Of a stretch of 16,109 bases of DNA, positions 7,232 to 13,532 are shown one piece after another. Within the stretch, counting starts at the first letter, position 1. The number at the start of each line of letters is the position of its first letter. Source of the DNA: an uncultured Flavobacterium sp. (GTDB lineage Bacteria > Bacteroidota > Bacteroidia > Flavobacteriales > Flavobacteriaceae); NCBI RefSeq assembly GCF_946481155.1, contig NZ_CAMLMK010000066.1, positions 1-16,109 of the forward strand. The letters run 5' to 3'. The position numbers and the translations under genes were made by a program. Below the pieces are notes generated by a model that searched no databases, was not told the DNA's origin, and saw only the letters and a program-made list of their open reading frames with translations.

Positions 7232-7303
7232 GTGGTTATTCGGTTATTTGTTAATTTGGATTTGTAAATTCGAATAATCAAATCCCCGAATCCACGAATC
7301 CAC
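7232..7303. repeat. Imperfect inverted repeat with 8-bp tandem units
   Basis: GTGGTTATTCGGTTATTTG (7232-7250) pairs imperfectly with 7279-7295, the arms sharing CAAAT, CCGAAT and CCAC blocks. GAATCCAC is repeated in tandem at 7288-7295 and 7296-7303. The element fills the spacer between the permease and the response regulator. No T-run follows. Confidence 0.6.
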
Positions 7304-7315
7304 AAATAAACAGAT

Positions 7316-8479
7316 ATGTCAAAAATACTAATCATAGAAGATGAAGCTGCCATCCGCAGGGTTTTAACCAAAATCCTATCGGAAGAAAGCGACACCTATA
7401 AAGTCGATGAAGCGGAAGACGGTCTTCAGGGTTTAGAGAAAATCAAAAACGAGGATTACGACCTGGTTTTGTGCGATATCAAAATGCCGAAGATGGACGG
7501 TGAGGAAGTACTCGAAGCAGTAAAAAAAATCAAGCCTGAAATTCCGATGGTAATGATTTCCGGTCACGGTGATCTGGAAACGGCTGTAAATACTATGCGT
7601 TTAGGTGCATTTGACTATATTTCTAAACCGCCGGATTTAAACCGTTTGCTGAATACTGTCCGGAACGCTTTAGACCGAAAGCAACTCGTAGTGGAAAACA
7701 AAATCCTTAAAAAGAAAGTTTCCCAAAACTACGAGATGATTGGCAACAGCAAACCTATCGACCATATCAAAGAGATGATTGAAAAAGTAGCGCCAACAGA
7801 AGCCCGGGTTCTGATCACCGGACCCAACGGAACCGGAAAAGAACTTGTAGCGCATCAATTACACGAAAAAAGCGCACGCAGCAATGCCCCGCTGATTGAG
7901 GTAAACTGTGCTGCTATTCCTTCTGAATTGATTGAAAGCGAATTGTTCGGCCACGTAAAAGGCGCGTTTACTTCAGCGGTAAAAGACAGAGCCGGAAAAT
8001 TTGAAGCAGCGAATGGCGGAACGATTTTCCTTGATGAAATTGGCGATATGAGTCTTTCAGCACAGGCCAAGGTTTTAAGGGCTTTGCAGGAGAATTTAAT
8101 ACAGCGTGTTGGAGCCGACAGAGATATAAAAATCGATGTTCGCGTAATAGCAGCAACCAATAAGGATCTGAAAAAAGAGATTGAAGAAGGCCGCTTCCGG
8201 GAAGATTTATACCATCGTTTAGCGGTGATTTTAATCAAAGTACCGGCGTTGAATGACAGAAGGGATGATATTCCGCTACTGATCCGTCATTTCGCCGAAA
8301 AAATAGCGTCCGAACAAGGGAATGCAGTTAAGAAATTCTCCGCTTCGGCAATCAAATTATTGCAGGAATACGATTGGACAGGAAACATCAGGGAACTAAG
8401 AAACGTAGTGGAACGCCTTATTATCCTTGGCGGAAGTGAAATTTCGGAAAGCGATGTGAAACTGTTCGCAAGTAAATAA
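7316..8479 (+). CDS. Sigma-54 activator-type response regulator lacking a helix-turn-helix
   Basis: This 387-residue protein is an NtrC-class regulator of two domains. The receiver (1-120) has acidic residues Glu8/Asp9, phospho-acceptor Asp54 in LCDIKMPKMDG, Ser82 and Lys104. The AAA+ domain (about 140-375) has Walker A GPNGTGKE (169-176), Walker B GGTIFLDE (234-241), the arginine-finger segment RFREDLYHRL (292-301) and the sensor II segment WTGNIRELRNVVER (354-367). The sigma-54 contact loop is GAFTSA (216-221) instead of GAFTGA. The protein ends about 20 residues after sensor II, so the Fis-type helix-turn-helix of most family members is absent. It may activate sigma-54 promoters from solution, as described for FlgR and a few others, or act through a partner. 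No histidine kinase is adjacent. Confidence 0.9.
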   Translation: MSKILIIEDEAAIRRVLTKILSEESDTYKVDEAEDGLQGLEKIKNEDYDLVLCDIKMPKMDGEEVLEAVKKIKPEIPMVMISGHGDLETAVNTMRLGAFDYISKPPDLNRLLNTVRNALDRKQLVVENKILKKKVSQNYEMIGNSKPIDHIKEMIEKVAPTEARVLITGPNGTGKELVAHQLHEKSARSNAPLIEVNCAAIPSELIESELFGHVKGAFTSAVKDRAGKFEAANGGTIFLDEIGDMSLSAQAKVLRALQENLIQRVGADRDIKIDVRVIAATNKDLKKEIEEGRFREDLYHRLAVILIKVPALNDRRDDIPLLIRHFAEKIASEQGNAVKKFSASAIKLLQEYDWTGNIRELRNVVERLIILGGSEISESDVKLFASK

Positions 8480-8482
8480 ATT

Positions 8483-8503
8483 AGCTTTAAGCTTTGAGCT
8501 TAC
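8483..8503 (+). repeat. Three tandem AGCTTNN heptamers
   Basis: AGCTTTA, AGCTTTG and AGCTTAC follow each other at a 7-bp period between the regulator stop (8479) and the helicase-like start (8521). It is the only notable content of this 41-bp spacer. Confidence 0.6.
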
Positions 8504-8520
8504 GGCATATAGCATTAAGA

Positions 8521-9144
8521 ATGAAACTAAAAAAAATCAACGAAAAACTGGCATCGGCTTTGGCCGAAAACGGAATTGAAACGCCAAACGATATTCAGAA
8601 AGACTGTTTCGGAACCTTGAAAAGTGGTGCTGATGCAGTAATTGTTATGGGCAAAGGTGAAGGAAAAAGTACGACCATTGCTTACACGGTTATCCAAAAT
8701 CTTCAAAAGGCTGTTGGAGAATCGACACGTGCCTTAATTCTGGTGAAAGATAAAGAAGCCGTTCTGGAAATGGTGGAAATGTTCAAAAAATACGGGAATT
8801 ATACCGACTTGCGTGTTTTCGGTACGCACGAAAAAGGCGATATCGATTATGATAAAAACCAAATTTCATTGGGGATGGATGTTTTAATCGGAACGCCCAA
8901 TAGGATCAACGCCATGTTTTCATCAGCCGGTTTTAATATGAACACCATTAAAATGTTCGTGATTGATGATGCCGACGAACTTTTCAAAATACGCATGGAT
9001 GCCATCGTTTTACGTCTGTCCAACAGCGTTGAAAAAACACAACGTCTTTTCTTCTCCGAAAACCTGACCGAAAGGGTTGAGGTATTGGCCGATAAAATCA
9101 TGCTGGAACCTTTCCTGTTTGGCGTAGACGATTACGAGGAATAA
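8521..9144 (+). CDS. Single-domain DEAD-box-like protein with degenerate motifs
   Basis: This 207-residue protein resembles only the first RecA-like domain of a DEAD-box RNA helicase. Visible are a Q-motif-like TPNDIQKD (21-28), a Walker A-like GKGEGKST (44-51; the family has A-x-T-G-x-G-K-T), GTPNRI (124-129; motif Ib, GTPGR), motif II as DDAD (149-152) in place of DEAD, and SEN (179-181) where motif III is SAT. The second RecA domain, which carries motifs IV-VI and the arginine finger, is missing: the gene stops at a proper terminator. It may bind ATP or RNA weakly, but is unlikely to unwind RNA alone. I chose the ATG at 8521; an in-frame TTG at 8494 would read through the heptamer repeats. 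It is probably co-transcribed with the response regulator. Confidence 0.8.
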   Translation: MKLKKINEKLASALAENGIETPNDIQKDCFGTLKSGADAVIVMGKGEGKSTTIAYTVIQNLQKAVGESTRALILVKDKEAVLEMVEMFKKYGNYTDLRVFGTHEKGDIDYDKNQISLGMDVLIGTPNRINAMFSSAGFNMNTIKMFVIDDADELFKIRMDAIVLRLSNSVEKTQRLFFSENLTERVEVLADKIMLEPFLFGVDDYEE

Positions 9145-9154
9145 TAAACCAATA

Positions 9155-9186
9155 AAAAAAGCTTCAACACACGTTGAAGCTTTTTT
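9155..9186. terminator. Perfect bidirectional terminator
   Basis: A 14-bp perfect stem (six A, GCTTCAAC, loop ACAC, GTTGAAGC, six T) lies between the helicase-like gene and the convergent membrane-protein gene. By symmetry it serves both strands. Confidence 0.95.
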
Positions 9187-9190
9187 GTTT

Positions 9191-9832
9191 TTATAAATCG
9201 ATTTTCTTGAGTTCTTCAAAATTTTGATGAAGTCGGCGTAACAGGAATCCGTAGATCAGTCGGTAGAACAGCCAGAACAAACCAATGAATACCGAAAAGA
9301 AAATAAACGTAAATCCAAAGAAAACAATCCAGAATAAGACATTGCCGTCTGTTTCGGAAGCTTTCACCGCGATGTCATTAATTCGGGCATCGTATTTGGC
9401 AGTGGCAATCATTACTACAATGAAAGTAAAGCCAATCATTGCAAGATTGTACCAAATATAATATTGCACGGTCTTACGGGTTTTCAGGATGCTTCGCATC
9501 AGTTCTTTCACATTGTCGGTCGTATTGATACGTCTGAAATTTTTGTAAAACAGGAAAATGAAGACTGCAATTACGGTATAATTGACTATCATGAACACCT
9601 TCATGAAGGTATCGATGTGGTAATTTTCAAGTGTTTTGAAATAACTCTCGTCGGCGGTCAGAAAGCTAATCATGCTCCAAAGCAATATTTCCAATACGCT
9701 GATAATAAAAATCCATTTCACGATGGATGACGATTTCCGATGCAACATGGCATATATATCCTGCTCCGTAATATTCGGAAACTTCGTGTCGTTTTTCTTC
9801 CAGTCCTTTTTTAATAAATCTAACTCGTCCAT
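9191..9832 (-). CDS. Four-helix membrane protein encoded after an ECF sigma factor
   Basis: This 213-residue protein is of no named family that I recognise. Residues 1-36 are polar and charged (DLLKKDWKKN near the start) and face the cytoplasm. Four hydrophobic helices follow at about 37-59, 77-97, 123-144 and 165-192, and the tail has a basic LRRLHQNF stretch. Its start lies 13 bp after the sigma factor stop, so the two form one operon. Genes in this position often encode anti-sigma factors or sensors, and the short charged N-terminus fits a sigma-binding segment. However, no zinc-binding HxxxCxxC anti-sigma motif is present. Its role as the sigma partner is inferred from context. Confidence 0.75.
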   Translation of the reverse strand: MDELDLLKKDWKKNDTKFPNITEQDIYAMLHRKSSSIVKWIFIISVLEILLWSMISFLTADESYFKTLENYHIDTFMKVFMIVNYTVIAVFIFLFYKNFRRINTTDNVKELMRSILKTRKTVQYYIWYNLAMIGFTFIVVMIATAKYDARINDIAVKASETDGNVLFWIVFFGFTFIFFSVFIGLFWLFYRLIYGFLLRRLHQNFEELKKIDL

Positions 9833-9845
9833 ATTTTCCTTTGCC

Positions 9846-10340
9846 TTACGGATTTACTATTCGTTTTAATTTTCCTTTGATCCGGTTCATCTTCACCCTC
9901 GCATTCACCTCGCTGATTCCCAGTGTTTCGGCAATCTCAGTATAATCTTTGTCTTCGAGATACATGAAAACCAATGCCTTTTCAATATCGTTCAGCTGAT
10001 GCACCGCCTTGTAGAGTAGTTTTATCTGTTCCTCTTCTTCGTAATTGTATTCATCGTGGGTAAACCTGTGAATTTTACTGTCAAATTCAATCGTATTAAT
10101 TGATTTGGTCTTCTTTCGGTAAAGCGTTATAGCAGTGTTTAAAGCAACACGATACGCCCAGGTGGTGAATTTTGCCTCGCCTCGAAACTGCGGGAAAGCC
10201 TTCCAGAGCTGAATGGTAATTTCCTGAAACAAATCCTTGTGCGCATCTTCATCAGAAGTATATAGCCGACAAATTTTGTGGATAATATTCTGATGCTCTT
10301 TTAATTGCGAAACAAAGGATTGCTCTAAATTCGAATTCAT
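9846..10340 (-). CDS. ECF-type RNA polymerase sigma factor
   Basis: This 164-residue sigma-70 family protein has the two domains of the extracytoplasmic function group. Region 2 spans about 10-80, with DLFQEITIQLWKAFPQFRG and the -10-contacting FTTWAYRVALNTAI helix. Region 4 spans about 110-160, with the helix-turn-helix YTEIAETLGISEVNARVKMNRIKGKLK. Regions 1 and 3 are missing, as usual. It directs RNA polymerase to a small regulon, probably of envelope functions. It is co-transcribed with the downstream membrane protein. A near-consensus -7 (AAAATTTG on the minus strand, 10374-10381) lies about 35 bp upstream, differing from TAnnTTTG at one position. It diverges from the NADH dehydrogenase gene. 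Confidence 0.92.
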   Translation of the reverse strand: MNSNLEQSFVSQLKEHQNIIHKICRLYTSDEDAHKDLFQEITIQLWKAFPQFRGEAKFTTWAYRVALNTAITLYRKKTKSINTIEFDSKIHRFTHDEYNYEEEEQIKLLYKAVHQLNDIEKALVFMYLEDKDYTEIAETLGISEVNARVKMNRIKGKLKRIVNP

Positions 10341-10588
10341 AAATCATTAGTGTTTAATCCTAACCGATTGTTACAAATTTTTGATTTTTTATTTTTAGAA
10401 GCAACACTTTAGGCATTTTTTAAGCTTTTAGGAAAGGGAACGTGGAGGATACGAATGCAAGCAACGCGAATTTTATGGATTTGTTTTTCTTGTCTCTTGC
10501 TTCTTCTCTCTTTTTCCTTTTTCTCATAACTCCTTTCAGACACTTTCTTTGTAACTTTGTTACTAAGCAACTTTGCAACTCAAAAGAT
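10341..10588. other. Divergent spacer between ECF sigma factor and NDH-2 genes
   Basis: This 248-bp spacer is the longest in the window. It holds an A/T-rich part next to the sigma gene, a long pyrimidine-rich stretch on the plus strand (about 10482-10545, TTCTTGTC/CTTCTTCTC-type runs), and a segment repeating AACTTTG (10553 and 10570) that includes the NDH-2 promoter. An in-frame reading frame runs through it from 10442 into the NDH-2 gene, but its composition is that of spacer. I see no RNA gene in it. Confidence 0.6.
10552..10559 (+). promoter_or_regulatory. Putative -7 element of the NDH-2 gene
   Basis: TAACTTTG matches TAnnTTTG. Transcription would begin near 10566, some 23 nt before the ATG at 10589, which supports that start over the upstream one at 10442. 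Confidence 0.45.
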
Positions 10589-11893
10589 ATGAATATCCCT
10601 CGTTCAAGTTCCCCGCGCATTGTTATTATCGGTGGCGGATTCGCCGGAATAACATTAGCTAAAAAACTCCGAAATAAAAACGCACAGGTGGTCCTTCTGG
10701 ACAAACACAATTACCATACTTTTCAACCACTTTTGTATCAGGTGGCTACCGGAGGACTCGAGGCCGGTTCCATTGCATATCCTATCCGAAAAGTAGTGCA
10801 GGACTATGAAAATTTTTATTTCAGGCTGGCCAATGTAAAAGAAATTGATACCGCTAATCAAAAGGTCATTGCAGATATTGGTGATCTGCATTATGATTAT
10901 CTGGTCATGGCGACTGGCTCAAAAACCAATTATTTTGGGAATAAGGAGATCGAGACCTACAGCATGGCGATGAAAACCATCCCGCAATCGCTCAATATTC
11001 GGAGTTTGATTCTCGAGAATTTCGAGCAGGCTTTATTGACAAATGATATTGCGGAAAGAAACAGCCTGATGAATTTCGTAATCGTTGGTGGAGGACCAAC
11101 AGGAGTAGAGCTCGCAGGCGCTTTAGCCGAAATGAAAAAAGCTATCCTTCCGAAAGATTATCCGGATCTCGACATTCGTAATATGGGAATCCATCTTGTT
11201 CAGGGTAGTGATCGGTTATTGGATGCCATGTCCGTGAAATCCTCAAAAAACGCGGAAGATTTTCTGCGGGGATTAGGTGTCAGCATCTGGAAGAACGTTC
11301 GCGTTACCAATTATGATGGCAGATTAATCACCACAACTTCCGATCTGACTTTTGAAACCGCTACGGTAATTTGGGCGGCAGGAGTGAAAGGCGCTCTTAT
11401 AAGTGGCCTGAAAGCAGAATCCTTCATAGAACGCGCGGACCGAGTGAAGGTTAACGAATTCAATCAGGTATTAGGTTACGATAATATATTTGCTGTGGGT
11501 GATATCGCTGTCATGGCTTCCGATAAATTCCCACAGGGACACCCCATGATGGCACAGCCTGCAATCCAGCAAGGCCAATTATTGGCTCAAAATCTGGTAC
11601 GAAAACTCGAAAATCGGGAGATGAAACCGTTTGTTTATAACGATAAAGGTTCCATGGCGACCATTGGAAGAAACAAAGCCGTAGTCGATTTGCCGAAATG
11701 GCATTTTCACGGAGTATTTGCATGGTTTGTCTGGATGTTTGTGCATCTGTTTTCCCTGATCGGATTTAAAAACAAAGCCGTCGTACTGATGAATTGGGTG
11801 TACAATTACATCCGGTTCGATCGTGAAGGACGCCTAATCATCCGACCTTACAAAAAGAAAAATATCCAGAGTTTTACAACAGATGAGATTTAA
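10589..11893 (+). CDS. ndh: Type II NADH:quinone oxidoreductase (NDH-2)
   Basis: NDH-2 oxidises NADH and reduces quinone at the inner membrane without pumping protons. The 434-residue product has the FAD-binding motif GGGFAG (15-20), a YDYLVMATGS loop (102-111), the NADH-binding motif GGGPTG (167-172), a VGD flavin contact (303-305), and AQPAIQQG (322-329), the quinone-site segment of the family. The C-terminal part has a hydrophobic stretch (about 375-393) and an amphipathic basic tail that would hold it to the membrane. I chose the ATG at 10589: an upstream in-frame ATG (10442) would add 49 residues, but a promoter lies between them. It faces the convergent DUF3810 gene across a repeat-rich spacer. 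Confidence 0.92.
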   Translation: MNIPRSSSPRIVIIGGGFAGITLAKKLRNKNAQVVLLDKHNYHTFQPLLYQVATGGLEAGSIAYPIRKVVQDYENFYFRLANVKEIDTANQKVIADIGDLHYDYLVMATGSKTNYFGNKEIETYSMAMKTIPQSLNIRSLILENFEQALLTNDIAERNSLMNFVIVGGGPTGVELAGALAEMKKAILPKDYPDLDIRNMGIHLVQGSDRLLDAMSVKSSKNAEDFLRGLGVSIWKNVRVTNYDGRLITTTSDLTFETATVIWAAGVKGALISGLKAESFIERADRVKVNEFNQVLGYDNIFAVGDIAVMASDKFPQGHPMMAQPAIQQGQLLAQNLVRKLENREMKPFVYNDKGSMATIGRNKAVVDLPKWHFHGVFAWFVWMFVHLFSLIGFKNKAVVLMNWVYNYIRFDREGRLIIRPYKKKNIQSFTTDEI

Positions 11894-11894
11894 A

Positions 11895-11960
11895 AATAGA
11901 AGTAAGAACCAAGAATCAGGACAGTTTAATCATTACGTTTTGCTTCTTGTTTCTTGTTTC
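11895..11960. repeat. Imperfect inverted repeat of AGAAnCAAGAAnCA units
   Basis: The left arm (11899-11920, AAGAACCAAGAATCAGG core) and the right arm (11941-11960, TTCTTGTTTCTTG core) are imperfect reverse complements built of 7-bp units. They meet in the spacer between two convergent genes, so they could act as a shared transcription end, though there is no T-run. Confidence 0.55.
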
Positions 11961-13022
11961 TCACAAGTCTTTCCCTTTATAATAATTCACCATCAGATCC
12001 ACAAACTTGCTGTAGCTCTCCAAGCCATCTTTTTGCTGATTGATTTTAAGGAAATTATCATAAAAAGTATGGAAAATGGTGTCAATAAAGGTTTGATGGC
12101 TGTCCCAGAACGCTTCCGTTTCGGCAAAATTTTTGCGGATGCCAATATGTATTGACGGGAGTAATTTTTCTGAAGAACCTTCTTCAAAATTCTCGAGATT
12201 TGACAGGCAATAACGCAACGCATACGAATAGCCACAATATTTGAAATAGGGATCGTCATTGTAAATTGTCGTCATATAACCCACGAAATTCGCTTCACTT
12301 TCCGGACCGATGCCTATCTGGTGTGCCATCTCGTGTCCGGTTGTGGTAACGAAATTATGCAAAGGCAGAAGTCCGTTCACCTGCGCTTCATTGGTAAACG
12401 GATTAAGATAGCCTCCAAATCCCATATAAGTTAGGGGCATACTGATAATGGACGGCTTTATGGAATGGTTTTCATATTTAAGGTATGGAAGGGCTTTCGC
12501 CAGATTATCATAGCCATTCTGTGTTTTTTCAAAAATCATTTCCCTGGAATAAGGAACAATAACTTTCATACTGTCGTTTTTGACGAGCTGCGAATGAATG
12601 GCGTTGGTTTTTGTAATCATCAGTTTAGTGAAAGCAAGTAATTCTTCCTGTGAATATTCACGTTCGATACCCAGTTTTTTATACATCGGAACCCGTAAAT
12701 AATTAACAGCCCAAAGCAAATTGAAGAAAAAGTAAAATACTGAAACGAATCCAATTAATGATAAGATGTTTGTTTTCCACTGGGTTTTCCAGGTTTTTCG
12801 TTGTTTCCAAAGCCATCTCAGTAAACAGAAAATCGCAATAAAATAAATGATGTCCCCAATTGAAAAAGGTATTTTTCCAAAAGTAATCCTCGAGATTTTA
12901 GCTAAAACCGGATAAAAACCCTTACTGTAATAACGTTCCACCGTTTCCGGAAAAAAAGACAGCACTTTCAATCCGATAAATTGAAAAACGAGGAATAAAG
13001 GCAAAATCAGTTTCCGGTTCAT
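11961..13022 (-). CDS. DUF3810 family membrane zinc-metalloprotease-like protein
   Basis: This 353-residue protein matches DUF3810, a family common in Bacteroidota. Three hydrophobic segments (about 4-24, 53-72 and 86-106) precede a soluble domain. The domain holds HEMAH (230-234), a gluzincin-type HExxH zinc motif, with ESEANFVGY just after (Glu241 or Glu243 is a candidate third zinc ligand). The segment MGFGGYLNPFTNEAQVNG before it is conserved in the family. By topology, the active domain would face the periplasm. Its substrate and whether it is proteolytic are not established. It diverges from the [2Fe-2S] gene. Confidence 0.85.
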   Translation of the reverse strand: MNRKLILPLFLVFQFIGLKVLSFFPETVERYYSKGFYPVLAKISRITFGKIPFSIGDIIYFIAIFCLLRWLWKQRKTWKTQWKTNILSLIGFVSVFYFFFNLLWAVNYLRVPMYKKLGIEREYSQEELLAFTKLMITKTNAIHSQLVKNDSMKVIVPYSREMIFEKTQNGYDNLAKALPYLKYENHSIKPSIISMPLTYMGFGGYLNPFTNEAQVNGLLPLHNFVTTTGHEMAHQIGIGPESEANFVGYMTTIYNDDPYFKYCGYSYALRYCLSNLENFEEGSSEKLLPSIHIGIRKNFAETEAFWDSHQTFIDTIFHTFYDNFLKINQQKDGLESYSKFVDLMVNYYKGKDL

Positions 13023-13082
13023 GGGTAAAATTTTGATAAATATAAAAAATGTTAATTGAATGTAAGAATGAAAGACATATCG

Positions 13083-13090
13083 TAAATTTG
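13083..13090 (+). promoter_or_regulatory. Putative -7 element of the ferredoxin-like gene
   Basis: TAAATTTG matches TAnnTTTG. A TTG at 13056-13058 lies 24 bp upstream, one base over the usual range. A purine-rich GAGAGGAAAC follows at about 13095-13104, before the ATG at 13117. Confidence 0.45.
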
Positions 13091-13116
13091 TATAAGAGAG
13101 GAAACCTTATAAGGTA

Positions 13117-13407
13117 ATGGTTATGAAGAAGTTAGATATTCCTAAAAAAGTGATTCTTTTTTGCGATGGAAGCAAATGCGGTAAAGACAACAAACATAAC
13201 CGCAAAATATTTCGTGGCCTGATCAAGCAAACCGAAATGAAAGGTGAAGTGGAGTTGCTAAAAACCCATTGTACCGACAATTGTAAATGTGCTCCGGTGA
13301 TCGGCTTTCAACCGGATAATGTTTGGTATGGCGAAGTTTCCGAAAAAAAAATCCCGCAGCTTTTTGAGGAGCACATAGCGCATCAAAAACTTCTTAACCA
13401 CGAATAA
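13117..13407 (+). CDS. Thioredoxin-like [2Fe-2S] ferredoxin-family protein
   Basis: This 96-residue protein resembles the thioredoxin-fold [2Fe-2S] family, relatives of the NuoE cluster domain. The first cluster cysteines are Cys16 and Cys21 (CDGSKC, x4 spacing); the second pair is Cys52 and Cys56 (CTDNC, x3 spacing), followed by Cys58 and the APVIGFQPDNVWYG stretch typical of the family. It is likely a soluble cytoplasmic electron carrier or cluster-bearing regulator with an unknown partner. Two in-frame ATGs exist, 13117 and 13123; either is possible and the proteins differ by only two residues. It lies 125 bp before pepD, which appears to have its own promoter. Confidence 0.85.
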   Translation: MVMKKLDIPKKVILFCDGSKCGKDNKHNRKIFRGLIKQTEMKGEVELLKTHCTDNCKCAPVIGFQPDNVWYGEVSEKKIPQLFEEHIAHQKLLNHE

Positions 13408-13458
13408 TTTCTTCTGAAAATTACTGCACTTTCTGGCCTTCAAAGTTGTAAATCTTTG

Positions 13459-13466
13459 TAACTTTG
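13459..13466 (+). promoter_or_regulatory. Putative -7 element of pepD
   Basis: TAACTTTG matches TAnnTTTG, 66 bp before the ATG at 13533. The same AACTTTG-type wording appears before the NDH-2 gene. A small hairpin GCCC-TTT-GGGC (13473-13483) would lie near the 5' end of the transcript. Confidence 0.45.
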
Positions 13467-13532
13467 ACCCGAGCCCTTTGGGCGAACTGATGAAATAGTC
13501 TTTGAAAAAATAACAAACACTAAACAGAAAAT

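Noticed and set aside
10442..10588. N-terminal extension of NDH-2 by 49 residues with a hydrophobic stretch
   Set aside because: It reads through pyrimidine-rich spacer, and the -7 element at 10552 lies inside it. NDH-2 proteins normally begin just before the GGGFAG motif.
13487..13517. Hammerhead-ribozyme-like CTGATGA followed by GAAA upstream of pepD
   Set aside because: The core words are present, but the stem before CTGATGA is separated from it by extra bases and stem II would be only three A-U pairs. No cleavage-site stem III is found, so it is chance.
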